Source of the DNA: CAVXWV01 sp963695415
GTDB lineage: Bacteria > Chloroflexota > Anaerolineae > Anaerolineales > UBA4823
Length of the DNA: 64,000 bases
Direction of reading: 5' to 3'
Assembly (NCBI GenBank): GCA_963695415.1
Contig: CAVOGL010000001.1
Span: 186,001 to 250,000 of the forward strand
Each line of letters begins with the position of its first letter. Position 1 is the stretch's first letter. The notes beneath the pieces were generated by a model that was given only the letters and a program-made list of their open reading frames with translations, ran no database searches and was not told the origin of the DNA. The position numbers and the translations under genes were made by a program. Shown one piece after another: positions 30,032-41,000 of this stretch.

Positions 30032-32809
30032 ATGACAGAACCAATTGGAAATCAACCGAAATGGTATACCATGACCCCAGAGGCGGTCAGCAAAACGCTT
30101 GAAGTTGACCCGGCAAAGGGATTGAGCACAACTGAAGCGCAGCAGCGGTTGGGTAAATACGGCTCCAATCAACTGAAAGAGAAGAAGAAAGAGCCCGGCT
30201 GGCAGGCATTTCTTCGCCAGTACCAGGACCTGATGCAAATTGTCTTGCTGGGCGCGGCGATCATCAACCAGGTCTTCACCGGAGAATGGGGGACCACGCT
30301 GCTGCTGGTTGTCCTGACCATTTTCAACGCAGTCCTGGCTCTGCGTGGGGAGGCCAAAGCCGAAGCCAGCCTGGCAGCGCTTGCCACTACGATGAAGGAT
30401 ATTACACGAGTGCGCCGGGATGGCGAGACGAAGGAGGTCGAGGCGCAGGAATTAGTACCGGGAGATATCGTCTTAATGGAGGCAGGTGACCTGGTCCCGG
30501 CGGATGGACGTCTTTTTGTCACTGCCACCCTCGAGATTGAGGAAGCTGCCCTGACAGGTGAGAGCGTCGCTTCGCCCAAAGACACAGAAACCATCGCCAA
30601 ATCCGACGCGCCTCTCGGCGACCGCCACTGCATGGCGTATATGAACACTTCGGTGACACGTGGACGCGCAGAAATGATCGTCACCACCACCGGCATGGGT
30701 ACGCAGATGGGCAGTATCGCCGACCTGCTCAACAAAACCGAGGCAGACAAGACACCGCTGCAAAAGCAGCTTGACCGCCTGACCATGATTATTGCGGGTT
30801 TAGCAGCTCTGGCGTTCGTTTTGATGGTGATCCTGGGCATAAATAACGGGCAGTCCTTGGACACGATCTTCATTGCCGGTGTGGCGCTGGCTGTGGCTGC
30901 TATCCCTACCGGGCTGCCAGCCGTGGTCACGACCATGTATTCTATGGGTACGCGAGCGCTGGCCAATCAGAACACGATCGTCAAGCGACTGCCCTCGGTG
31001 GAGACCCTGGGTTCCGTATCGGCGATCTGTTCGGATAAGACTGGCACGCTGACGCTTAACAAGATGACGGCTGTTGAGTTCACCGTTCCCGGGCATAACC
31101 GCTTCAAGGTGACCGGGGAAGGTTACGGTACACAAGGGACGTATGAGCTGACCACCAGTGATGCAGAAGGAAAACCCTGGCAGAAAGGCACCCTGGCTTA
31201 CAGCACTGAGGGCATGCTGCTGAGCGCCGGCGGTACCAGGATCGATCTCGACCAGATAATGCTGCCAATGGCGCTGTGCGCTGACGCCCGTCTTGATGAC
31301 AACGGGGCTCTGATTGGCGACCCCACAGAAGGCGCATTGATCGTGCTGGCTGAAAAGGGCGGAATCAGCGTAGATAGTGCCCGGGAAATGTTTCCCCGGG
31401 TAGCAGAGGTACCCTTCGACTCGGACTATAAGTTTATGGCTACTTTCCACAACATGGAAAACGATCAAGGCCAGCCGGTAGTGCGCTGCTTTGTAAAAGG
31501 CGCGCCGGATGTGTTGATCGCCCGGGGAGGTTACTACTGGAATCCTAGTGATGAGGCCGTACCGATTACCGAAGAAAACCGTCAATTAGCCCTCGGCGAG
31601 AATGAGCGCATCGCCAAGGCAGGTGAGCGAGTGTTGGTCGTGGCACGGCGTGATTTTGACCCTGGCACCTTCGATCCGAAAGCTAATTTGATCGATCAGG
31701 TCAACGACCTGACTATCTTGGCCATGGTCGGGATCGTTGACCCGCCGCGCGCTGAGGCCAAGGACGCCATAGCCAAATGTCACAACGCTGGCATCCAGGT
31801 GCGAATGATCACCGGCGACCACGCTGTCACGGCAGCAGCCATCGGTCGCAAACTGGGCATCGAGGGAATAGCCCTGACCGGCGCCGAGTTCGCCGCCATG
31901 AGCGATGATGAGCTGAAGGGCAAACTAGGAGAAATCGGCGTCGTAGCGCGTGTGACTCCCCAGGATAAGATCCGCCTGGTCACGATGCTCCAGGAAGAGG
32001 AACACATTGTAGCCATGACCGGCGACGGCGTAAACGATGCACCAGCCTTGAAGAAATCCGACATCGGCGTGGCGATGGGCATCACCGGCACTGAAGTCTC
32101 CAAGGGCGCGGCGGTGATGATCCTGACTGACGATAACTTCGCCACGATCGTCAAGGCGGTGGAGTTCGGAAGAGGGATCTATCAGAACCTGTTCAATTTC
32201 GTGCGCTTCCAGATGACGCAGCTGATCGCCTACATCTCTTCTTACCTGCTGGCTGCGCTATTCCTGGTCCTTGGTGGTACACCATTTTCGGCTTTCGTGG
32301 TACTGTGGGTGAACTTCCTGGTTACGGTCCCGGTCGCCCTGGCACTAGGTTTCGGTGAACCGCCACCAGGCTTGATGGAGAATAAGCCCCGTCCTTTGAA
32401 ACAACCGATCCTCTCAACCAACCAATGGATTCGGATTGCCTTCATCGGTCTGCTGACCGCACTCACAACGGTCTACCTGGAGTCGGTTTACGAGGCGGAT
32501 GGAACTGCTGTTGCTGCTTCGATGGGGTTTGTTGCCTTTGCACTGCTGAGTATTGTCATGGGGTTGGGCACCCGCAGTGAGACTGGCAGTGCATTCACCC
32601 GAGATAGGATGGGAAATCCACAACAGATGGCACTCTATGGGGCAGCCATTCTCTTGACCTTCCTGCCAACCCGGCTGGAATTCCTCCAGGATTTTCTGGG
32701 TCTGACTTCCTTGAACGGAGATCAATGGTTGATCTGTATCGGCTTCGCCATCGCCCTGTTGTTGGTGGATGAGGTGATCAAGTTCTTCCTGCGCAGAAGC
32801 CGTGCGTAA
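30032..32809 (+). CDS. P2-like cation-transporting P-type ATPase of uncertain specificity
   Basis: 925 residues from ATG 30032 (GGAG seven bases upstream). Actuator motif ALTGESV, phosphorylation site CSDKTGTLT (Asp ~336), nucleotide-domain motifs and MTGDGVNDAPALKKSDIG are intact. The overall layout is SERCA/PMR1-like. However, in M4 the sequence is AIPTGLPAV, where SERCA has PEGLP. In M5 the Asn and Glu ligand positions become Leu and Tyr (RFQMTQLIAYISSY). M6 has NFLVTVPVALALGF where SERCA has TDGLPA. The Ca2+ ligands are therefore gone and the transported ion is unknown. It uses ATP that the upstream polyphosphate kinase could supply. Confidence 0.9.
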   Translation: MTEPIGNQPKWYTMTPEAVSKTLEVDPAKGLSTTEAQQRLGKYGSNQLKEKKKEPGWQAFLRQYQDLMQIVLLGAAIINQVFTGEWGTTLLLVVLTIFNAVLALRGEAKAEASLAALATTMKDITRVRRDGETKEVEAQELVPGDIVLMEAGDLVPADGRLFVTATLEIEEAALTGESVASPKDTETIAKSDAPLGDRHCMAYMNTSVTRGRAEMIVTTTGMGTQMGSIADLLNKTEADKTPLQKQLDRLTMIIAGLAALAFVLMVILGINNGQSLDTIFIAGVALAVAAIPTGLPAVVTTMYSMGTRALANQNTIVKRLPSVETLGSVSAICSDKTGTLTLNKMTAVEFTVPGHNRFKVTGEGYGTQGTYELTTSDAEGKPWQKGTLAYSTEGMLLSAGGTRIDLDQIMLPMALCADARLDDNGALIGDPTEGALIVLAEKGGISVDSAREMFPRVAEVPFDSDYKFMATFHNMENDQGQPVVRCFVKGAPDVLIARGGYYWNPSDEAVPITEENRQLALGENERIAKAGERVLVVARRDFDPGTFDPKANLIDQVNDLTILAMVGIVDPPRAEAKDAIAKCHNAGIQVRMITGDHAVTAAAIGRKLGIEGIALTGAEFAAMSDDELKGKLGEIGVVARVTPQDKIRLVTMLQEEEHIVAMTGDGVNDAPALKKSDIGVAMGITGTEVSKGAAVMILTDDNFATIVKAVEFGRGIYQNLFNFVRFQMTQLIAYISSYLLAALFLVLGGTPFSAFVVLWVNFLVTVPVALALGFGEPPPGLMENKPRPLKQPILSTNQWIRIAFIGLLTALTTVYLESVYEADGTAVAASMGFVAFALLSIVMGLGTRSETGSAFTRDRMGNPQQMALYGAAILLTFLPTRLEFLQDFLGLTSLNGDQWLICIGFAIALLLVDEVIKFFLRRSRA

Positions 32810-33126
32810 CTCGGCTGTATCAGCCCTTATTTGGATGGCAGCCAAACGAAAGATTAGAATAGTTAGGATGGAAGGTAAGAATCAAGAGTGGTGCCGCCCG
32901 TAAACGTATTCCTGGTTATCAGGGTTATTAATCTTAAAATCGTAAAACGTTTTCTTGGGGTATTTTTCAGGTGAAACACGAAAAATACCCCAAAATCTTC
33001 CTGTCACCACGGGGAATCCTTTAGTCCCAGCAACAGTAAAATTGTTGGCTGCGCATCGTTATCGGATAAGCAAAACCTGGATATAGTAGAGTATGTTGAG
33101 CAATAAATGCCGTGGTTGTCTTTATG
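32810..33126. other. Convergent intergenic region
   Basis: About 317 bases between the plus-strand ATPase gene and the minus-strand DUF6259 gene. Apart from the hairpin at 32955-32993, no reading frame with a ribosome site or recognisable RNA was seen. Confidence 0.6.
32955..32993. terminator. Bidirectional terminator-like hairpin
   Basis: Fourteen-base perfect arms (32955-32968 and 32980-32993) around an 11-base loop. Each arm contains a run of five A or T, so either strand gives a stem with a weak U-stretch. It lies between convergent genes and probably serves both. Confidence 0.65.
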
Positions 33127-34834
33127 TTATGACCTCGAAGCCTCCAGCAAATACGTGCACTCCTCGCCCTCCAGCTCCGCCACGGGATCCTTCGTCTCGA
33201 AGATCAGGGTGGGGATGGCGCCCTGCTTGAGGGTGGCGTCGACCATCGCCCGGCGGTTGACGCCGCGCCCGTAGTTGTAGCCGATGCCTGCCGCCAGACC
33301 CTTGAAGAGCAGCTCGTTGACGGGCGTGGTCGCCTCGAGCACCCAGCCGACGTCCTCGCCGTCGATGGCGTGCACGTGGGCGAAGTTGTACAGGTGGTAC
33401 TGTGTCACCGAAAGCCACTGGGTGGAGATCTCGTTGCTGCCCTCCCCGGCGACGCAGAAGCCGGGCGCCAGCTCCGCCAGCTCGCGGATGAGCTTGATCG
33501 AGCCCTCGGCGTAGGTCAGGTTCTCGAGCACGGCGTTGTCGCTGTTGTGGATGAGCTGCGAGACGTCGACGAAGATGCTGTCCAATCCCAGGTCGCGGAT
33601 CAGGTCAGCCACCTGGCGGGTGAGCTGCCGGCGCCAGGGCGACCAGGCGAGGTGCACGTTGATGAGGATGTTCCAGTCCTTGTGGCTGGGCATGAGCGAG
33701 TAGGACTGCGGGGGACCGAAGCTGCCCCAGCCCTCCACCGGCAGCCAGCTCCAGCCTCCCCAGCGCAGGTCGCCGGGGCTGCGCGTGGAGAAGTCGCGCG
33801 CCTGGAAGAAGAAGGGGTGGTCGGGGTTCATCTGGCAGTTGTTGGCGTGCGGGGCGACGTGGTAGCCCATCCCCAGGGCTTTCTGGATGAAGGCTTTGCC
33901 TTGCGGCGAGGCAGTGAAGGTGGGGTAATCCTGGTCGTATTTGAACGGGCGCCAGTTGGGCAGGTGGATGAAGACCTTGCCCGGCTCGATCTTCTCCGCC
34001 AGGGCGTCGAGGAGGGCAGGCTGTGTCGGGCACCAGGAGATGGCGAGTTTGATGTCGTCCACCCACTGCGGGCGCAAGGCTGCGGCGGCGTCGAGGCTGT
34101 AAGCGCTGCCAGTACCAATCGCGGTAGCGCGAGACGGGCTCCTGCCAGCCGCCCTGGTAGCAGGAGATGCGCCAGGCGAGGTTGCCCACGGCGCGGTTGT
34201 TCTCCAGCGGACCGTAGGCGTTGGTGAGGAAGGAGACCGCCTGGGGGCTTTTCTCGTGCCCGATGTGCACGCTCTTGAAGATGTAGTGCTCGTCCCATGC
34301 CTGCACGCTGAAGCCGGACTCCGGTGTGCTGAAGACCAGGAAACCGGCCTCCCAATCGCTGGGCCAGGCTGAACGCTTGCCCTGCAGCTGCGGGTGAAGC
34401 AGGGGCAGGCGTGTGCCCTGCTGGAAGGGCGCGACCACGTCCAGGTCCTTGCGAACGCCTGCCAGGTTCAGGCTGATGGCAGCGATCCCGCCCTGCATCG
34501 ACCAGGCGGAAGGCTCGATGAGAATATCACCTGTGGAGGCATCGATGCTGATGCGCATGGAGAGATCACACTCCCAGTCGTTGAGTTCGATCTCGGCGAT
34601 GTGGTCGGCCAGCAGGCTGGTGTGCACCTGGCTGGCGAGGGGGTGCACGCCCAGGGGCGAGACCTTGCCGTTCTGGTGGTGCAGCTCGAGACCGGGAACA
34701 TCCAAGCCCTTTTCCCGATCGAGGAATTCTTCTCCAGTTCGGGCATCGCGCAAAGATACGATGCAGATGCCTTCGAACTCGATGATTGTGGTGGCGGTTT
34801 CGATGGTGAGACCTTTCTCGGTCAGCTGGATCAT
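33127..34834 (-). CDS. DUF6259-like putative glycoside hydrolase, one frameshift
   Basis: About 568 residues. The N-terminal half is a beta-rich sugar-hydrolase N-domain (ELHHQNGKVSPLGVHPLASQ, WDEHYIFKSVHIGHEKSPQ). Near 34095 the frame changes after SRYRDWYWQR to SLDAAAALRPQWVDDIKLAI. The C-terminal half has barrel-like strands: VFIHLPNWRPFKYDQDYPTF, YHVAPHANNCQMNPDHP, SIFVDVSQLIHNS and FCVAGEGSNEISTQW. The Asp and Glu of the last two are the best catalytic candidates. No signal peptide. It starts 10 bases after the GH127-like gene ends, with an AGGAGAAC site, so the two form an operon for a glycan containing arabinose or similar sugars; that target is inference. Confidence 0.7.
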
Positions 34835-34844
34835 GTTTGTTCTC

Positions 34845-36731
34845 CTATTTCTTGATGGGAAGCCAGGAATGGTAAGGGGTGCCGGTCAGACCGGCGGAGG
34901 CAAAATCGCACAGGCAGGCACTGCGACCGTCCGGGAGGCGCACTTCGAGCAGCAGCTGCGGCGGGAGCCAGTCATGCCATTGGGCAGGGGTGAAGTCCAG
35001 GCTGTCGAGATCGAAGGCAGGAGGGTGCAGGTCAAGTCCAGGGTCTTTCCAGGGATCCTGCCCGTAGGTCTGGTGTTCAGCGCGGCTGGTTTCAGCCAGA
35101 TGCCGGTTGTAGCGCAGGTCGTAAGCCAGCAGCAGGGGACCGCGGTAGATGGAAGCCTTGCCGGCACATTCCCGCTCGCCGTGCCAGACTCGCGGGCTGA
35201 AATCGAACTCCAGCTTGATGGTATCTCCGGACTGCCACAGGCGCTGAATGGGCAGGTAAGCGCCTGGTTGAGGAGCAGGCTGAGGTTCAGCATTGATACT
35301 CACTTTTGTCTTCCGAGACCACCCGGGGATGCGCAGGTTGAGGTTCATCCCCAGCGGACTGGAAGGGTTGATGGAGATTCTCACGCTTCCGTCGAGTGGG
35401 TAGCTGGTTTCCTGGTGTATAGTGACCGTCTCCCCGCCAGGGAGAGGGATCGAGATACTCCCCGGACCGTAATAATTGAGCCACACTGTGTTTTCGTCAG
35501 AGATTACGGCCCAATCCGAGAGCATTCCAAACCCGCGTGCGCTGTTGACCGAACAGCAGTTCAGCTCGGGGCTGCCGGCGCGCGCCTGGAAAACGATCTG
35601 GTGGGCGCTCGCCATGCGAATGCCGTCTGAAGGGGTGTTGTAGGTCGCCCAACGCCCGGAAGGATGGTGCATGCCCAGGATGGAGTTTAACAGCGTCAGC
35701 TCGAGCTCATCGGCGACGAGTGGGTGCCTGGTCATGCGCAGCATCTCCACGCTCAAAGCCGTCCAGGCGATGGTGCAGCAGGTCTCGATGGGGCGCGGGT
35801 CGAAGGGGTTGCCGGTTGCCTGCTCGCCGGAGGAGAAGCCGCCGTTGTTGTGACGGTCATTATCCCGGATGCTCCACCAGATGCGCTCGAAAGCCGTGCG
35901 GTAGCGCTGTTCTCCGGTGATGGCGAACAATTCAGCCAGCGCCATGATCGGGTGCAGGCTCTCCCAGCGCGGTTTTGGCATCTCGTAGAACTCTTTGCCT
36001 TGCAGCGCCAGCTCGAGATAATCGCCTGAGAGGTTCTCCCCGTCTTTGAGCGCGCCGAATTCCGACACGATCTGCTTGCCATGGCAAGATGACGCGGGTC
36101 ACCAGATCGCCGGTAGAGCATCGCCAGGCTGTGGGCGGGCGCCAGGTTCATCTCCGTGAATCCTGTCTCCACCAGGCGCGGGCTCTTCTCGCCGAGGTAC
36201 TTCTCGCAGATCAGGTCCGCCATGCGGATGACAGCCTGCAGCGCTGCGGGATCGTTTACTGTCTCGGACCAGAGCAGCAGTCCCAGCATGATATGGTAGT
36301 GCCCCCATGTGTCCCAGGTCGCCAGTCCTGCCTCTGGCGGGGTCTCCGGGTGGGTGTGGTGGTAGGAGTGGTTTGCCAGGCGCGAATCACGAGGCCATGG
36401 ACCCAGGTAACCGTCCGGGTCCTGACGGGCAAGCAGGCGCTGGACGAAATCTTCCAGGCAGGCGCGCAGCTGCGCGTCGCCCGTCAGCCGCAGCACCTGC
36501 ACGGCGCCGGTAAGGTATTTGCCGGCAAACTCGCCTGCCCAGGGCATCTGGTCGCGGTACGGCAGTGTGTCGCGGTCGGAGAAGATCTCGAGGATGGCGG
36601 GGTTGGCGGTTGGCAGGGACAGCAGCCAGTTTTGGGTGACTGCCTTGAGGCGTTGGTGGAGCAGTCCTTCGAGGTTGAATCCGATGGTTGAGGCGGAGGC
36701 GCTTGAAGGCGCAGGGATATTGTGGTCATGA
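34845..36731 (-). CDS. GH127-like (DUF1680) putative beta-L-arabinofuranosidase, two frameshifts
   Basis: About 629 residues. The (alpha/alpha)6 barrel reads MPWAGEFAGKYLTGAVQVLR, ARQDPDGYLGPWP and ATWDTWGHYHIMLGLLL. The second part has the Cys-rich active-site region: RPIETCCTIAWTALSVEMLR, and PELNCCSVNSARGFGML. The latter carries the CC pair that, in GH127, holds zinc and the Cys nucleophile (family knowledge). The likely start is ATG 36731; one base seems missing near 36720 before NIPAPSSASASTIGFNLEG, and another near 36076 (DPRHLAMA to KQIVSEFGALKDG). It hydrolyses terminal beta-L-arabinofuranosides or a related sugar, probably in the cytosol because no signal is seen. First gene of a two-gene operon. 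Confidence 0.78.
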
Positions 36732-36800
36732 CACCTCGTGATGGTGGTGGAGGGGATGTTTCAGCGGATTTTAACACGAATTAGACCAACCAAAGGCGAC

Positions 36801-37034
36801 CCGTGTTTAGGCTGGCTGGATTCACCCAGGCGGGATAACCGTGCCGGTCATGTCTCGGATGGATGCGGGTGGGTCGCCACTACAAATTTTCTGGTTCGTG
36901 AAATCCACCTGAGCGCCCCGTGCTTAGGCTGGCTGGATTCGCCCAGGCGGGATAACCGTGCCGGTCATATCTCGGATGGATTCGGGTGGGTCGCCACTAC
37001 AAATTTTCTGGTCCGTGAAAACCACGTGAGTGGT
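36801..37034. repeat. 117-bp tandem repeat, two copies
   Basis: Copies at 36801-36917 and 36918-37034 differ at only about ten positions. The period is 117 bases, that is 39 codons, so a plus-strand frame (36738-37037) reads through both copies as repeated CLGWLDSPRRDNRAGH units. No ribosome site supports translation. GC-rich, between the start of the GH127 gene and the end of a minus-strand membrane-protein gene. Confidence 0.85.
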
Positions 37035-37043
37035 TGATTTAAC

Positions 37044-37523
37044 TTAATTTAGGCGGATGCGGCGGTACTCGTGACGCACTGCCTCGATGAAGGCAATCGG
37101 GTCCTCAGGCGAGACAACTATTACGACAGTTTCATTGAAGTAAAGCACAACTTCCTGCGCGCGGTCGGTGACGAATGAAAGGTAAGAGCCCAGTCTTTCG
37201 TTCTGGAAATACCCCAGGTAGCTGAACAACCCGCCGATTGCGAATGTGCGTATCGACCCGGCGGTAATACCAGGACTGTGTTCGATATCACACAAGGTGT
37301 GCAAAGGATAAGACTTCGCCCAGACCAGACCATGTACCGTAAAGATGCCGTTACCGACGCTGTAACCGCGCACCATCAGCAGCAGACTGAGCAAGATAAT
37401 GATCGTCCCTACCAATGCCCCATAAAATCCTGTAAAAGCCATTGCCAAGATGATGATGCCCAGGAATATCACAGTACTCCAACGCAGTGAATTACTCCAC
37501 ACAGCTCGATAGGTGCTTCTCAC
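37044..37523 (-). CDS. Membrane protein with bacterial PH-like domain
   Basis: 159 residues from a GTG start. Two adjacent hydrophobic segments (residues ~17-50: VIFLGIIILAMAFTGFYG, LVGTIIILLSLLLMV) are followed by a soluble beta-rich C-terminus with GNGIFTVHGLVWAKSYPL and ETVVIVVSPEDPIAFIEAV. This matches small bacterial PH-domain membrane proteins (bPH family, from memory), which have no known enzyme activity. The gene stands alone, ending beside the 117-bp repeat. Confidence 0.65.
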   Translation of the reverse strand: MRSTYRAVWSNSLRWSTVIFLGIIILAMAFTGFYGALVGTIIILLSLLLMVRGYSVGNGIFTVHGLVWAKSYPLHTLCDIEHSPGITAGSIRTFAIGGLFSYLGYFQNERLGSYLSFVTDRAQEVVLYFNETVVIVVSPEDPIAFIEAVRHEYRRIRLN

Positions 37524-37638
37524 ATAAAAAATGATACCACATGGATGAAGTTTTTCATCCAGTTGGCAATGCCAGGCTTATCCTACAAGGTGATGCAGCG
37601 AGAGTCCGGTTTGGTAAAATTCGTTCATAGGGACACGG

Positions 37639-38019
37639 ATGATGAAAATCCTAATTGCTGAACAACAACCCAGAGTACGCTATGCCTTACGGGTGCTGCT
37701 TGAACAACAGGGCTGGAGTATTACAGGGGAAGCCACAGACACCGTGGAACTGATTGAACTACTAAAAATATTGGAAGCGGATGTGCTGCTTTTGGACATG
37801 CACCTGCCTGGAACTCCTGCCGTCATCCTGATCGCTCAAATCAAGGCAGAACACCCTTCTTTGCGTGTCATCGCCATGGGCAGCAACCTGGACCTGAGCC
37901 GCATGTCGGCGGAGCTGGGTTCGGATGGATATATCAGCAAAACAAACCAGCCCGAAAAAATTGTCGAATTATTGTGCGTCTTCGACCCGGTGTGTGATGA
38001 CGGCATCCTGGAAGATTGA
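37639..38019 (+). CDS. Single-domain receiver protein (REC only)
   Basis: 126 residues. MKILIAEQQPRVRYALRVLL carries one acidic residue of the usual pair. The phospho-acceptor Asp is in ADVLLLDMHLPG and the Lys in GYISKTN. The Thr/Ser position is shifted (VIAMGSN). No output domain. It precedes the large propeller kinase gene by 78 bases and is probably cotranscribed. The arrangement mirrors the receiver-only gene next to the first kinase pair at 4.8-9.3 kb. Confidence 0.8.
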   Translation: MMKILIAEQQPRVRYALRVLLEQQGWSITGEATDTVELIELLKILEADVLLLDMHLPGTPAVILIAQIKAEHPSLRVIAMGSNLDLSRMSAELGSDGYISKTNQPEKIVELLCVFDPVCDDGILED

Positions 38020-38097
38020 GTTTTCCATAAAATTTGGGGGTAGAATCCAGTAAAATAGTTCATCAGCACCCTTAAAAACGAAAACAAACTGATCCCG

Positions 38098-41000
38098 ATG
38101 GTAGGAATTCACAGACAAACTCACTGGAAAACCCTTCCAGTGCTGCCATTCTTACTGGCAGCGCTGTTGGTATCCCTTGCTGCCTGTCGTCCACGCCCGA
38201 ACCTTCCTGGCGCCATCCAAGGTGCAGGATTTTCTGACACCACCAAACAGACCGCGAGCAATCCGGTCGCATCGGACACGAACTCCGCTATCGATGAAGT
38301 TCTGCGCACTCACCTGCCGCTGGAGCACATCAGTATGGACGATGGGCTGTCCAGCGACACAATTTACAGTGTCTACCAGGACAGCCTGGGTTTTGTGTGG
38401 ATCGGCAGCTACAATGGGTTGAACCGTTTTGATGGCTACAGTGTGCGCGTGTTCCGAAACGACCCTCTCGACGAAACCAGCCTCACCAGTGGATTGGTCT
38501 ACGAGATCTTCGAAGACAGCCAGGGCAATTTATGGGTGGGCACATACGGGGGAGGATTGGACAGGCTGGATCGCAGCAACGAAAGCTTTATCCACTACCG
38601 GCACGAAGCAGGCAATGCTCGCAGCCTGGGCAGCGACCTGGTGTATGACATACTGGAAGACCAGGCTGGGGTATTGTGGGCAGGCACTTACGGCGGTGGT
38701 ATCTCACGGTATGACCCAAAGACAGAATCCTTCACCAATTACTTGCACGATGAAGACAACCCAAGTAGCCTCTCGAACAACATGGTTTATGCCCTTTACG
38801 AGGATGCGCAGCAAAATTTGTGGATCGCTACTGAGGGGGGGCTGAACGTACTCGACCCGCAACGCCAGCAGTTCCATGCTTACCAGCACGACGCGGATGA
38901 TCCCACAAGCCTGGGGTCCAACACCGTTTCGAGCATAACAGGTGATGGGGACGGCGGATTGTGGCTGGGAACTGCGTCCGGCGTGGAACATTTCGATCCT
39001 GCCTCAAGCACTTTTCTACATTACCCTCATGATCCCGAAAATCCTCATTCCATCAGCCACCCCGTGGTCATCAGCCTGGCGCTCGATCAAAGAGGCAGGC
39101 TTTGGGCAGGGACGAACGGCGGCGGTCTGAACCTTTACGACCCAAGGCTGGATGGGTTCCACCGATTCACCACAGAACAGGGAAACGCATCCAGCCTGCA
39201 AAGCGATTATGTCAATGAGATCTTTGAAGACCCGGCTGGGACCATCTGGCTGGCAACGCTCAACCACGCCAGCAAATTCGACCAGGAACGCAGTAAATTC
39301 CAGTCCAATCCCTACAATTTCGATGAACCAGCGCTCAGCGGAACCGGCTTTTATTTCTCACTCGCTCTGGACGCCCACCGCAACCTGTGGATTGGCAGCG
39401 AATATGGCTTATGGAAAACGTCCCCTGGCAGAGGTGAGATTGCTCATTTCTCGCATGACGCTGAAAACACGAGCAGCCTCAGCAGTGATTGGGTTTTCGC
39501 CATCCTGAATGACAGTCAGGGCGTTTTATGGATTGGCACATCCGCCGGCATCGACCGTCTGAACATCAGCGACAACTCCTTTACCCATTACCGCATCTCG
39601 AGCGAAAAGACCACAAACTGGCGGGTGAACACGATCCAGTCGATCGTCGAAAGCGCGGATGGCGACCTGTGGTTCGCCACTGCAGCGGGGATGCGACAAT
39701 TTGACCGCGACAAAAACGAGTTTGTGCATTACTTCATCTCTACGGAAGAACTTGACCAGCGTTCGAAAGACCAGGTGAACTCGATCAGTGAAGACTTACA
39801 GGGGGTATTTTGGGTCGGAACTGAACAGCACGGAATACTTCAATTCGACCGGCAGACAGGCGCCTTCTTAAATATCCCTGCTGATACTGGTTTCCCCGAT
39901 TACCTGCTCGCCGGTAGTGTAACCACCTTCATCGACAGTCGGGGAAAGCTCTGGGCAGGCACGGAAGGGCACGGCGTGACCATGATCGACCCGCTGGATG
40001 GATCCTTCCAAACTTTTACTCGTGGAGACGGATTGGCAAGTGATTTCGTGGTAAATATTTTCGAGGATGGTTTCGGCACGATATGGGTGATTAACGACCA
40101 GGGCATCTCGAGACTGGACGCGAGCAGTCCAGTGGTCTCCTTCACCAATTTCGACCTGACAACCCAGTCTGGCAAGGACCCGAGGGTATTTATGGGAGTT
40201 GTCCGCGGAAAGGACGAGGTACTCCTGGCAGCAGAACGCGGGCTGATTTCGTTCAATCCCGGTGAAATCCGCAAAAACCCCAACGCTCCTAAGCTTGCCC
40301 TGGTGTCACTGAGGGCAGGAAGCGGAGACGGCGAGGTGGTGCTTGCTCCGGAGGTTCTGCCGGAAATCACGTTGAGCTGGCCCGAGAACAATTTCGACTT
40401 CGAATTTGTCGCCCTGAATTACACCCATCCGGTGAAGAACCAGTACGCCTATATGTTAGAAGGATATGACGAAGGCTGGAACACGGCTGGTAACAGACGG
40501 TACGGTCGTTACACCAACCTGCCAGGAGGCAGTTACCTGTTGAGACTAACCGGCTCGAATAATGAGGGCGTCTGGAACGAGGAAGGTCTCAGTATCCCGG
40601 TGACTATCATCCCGCCTTTCTGGCAGACGCTCTGGTTCCAGACGCTTGCTGGTGGCATCGTCGTCGCGCTTATCATCAGCGCCTTTCTGATGAGAACGCG
40701 CAGCCTGGCAAATTACCAGCACAAGCTCGAACTTGAGGTGCAGAACCGGACCAACGAGCTGGTGGTGCTTAACACCATCGCCGGAGTGATCTCGAGCACG
40801 TTAGATGAAGGTGAGATTCTTTGCGGCGCGCTTGAAAAGACTTTGGAAATCCTGGGCATCAGCACAGGAGGCATTTACCTGTTTAACAAGGGTTCGGGGT
40901 TACTCGACCTGGCAGCAGCCATGGGTCTGAGCACAGAAATGATCGAGAAGATGAGTGGGTTAGCCCCCGGTGAAGGCTACTGCGGTGAAGTGTACTCACG

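Noticed and set aside
34413..35630. 405-residue plus-strand frame opposite the glycosidase genes
   Set aside because: Antisense shadow; the minus strand encodes clear DUF6259 and GH127 motifs across the same DNA.
36801..37034. CRISPR-like array
   Set aside because: Only two long units without spacers; no cas genes in the window.
36738..37037. 99-residue plus-strand frame through the 117-bp repeat
   Set aside because: It exists because the repeat length is a multiple of three; it has no ribosome site and no family look.
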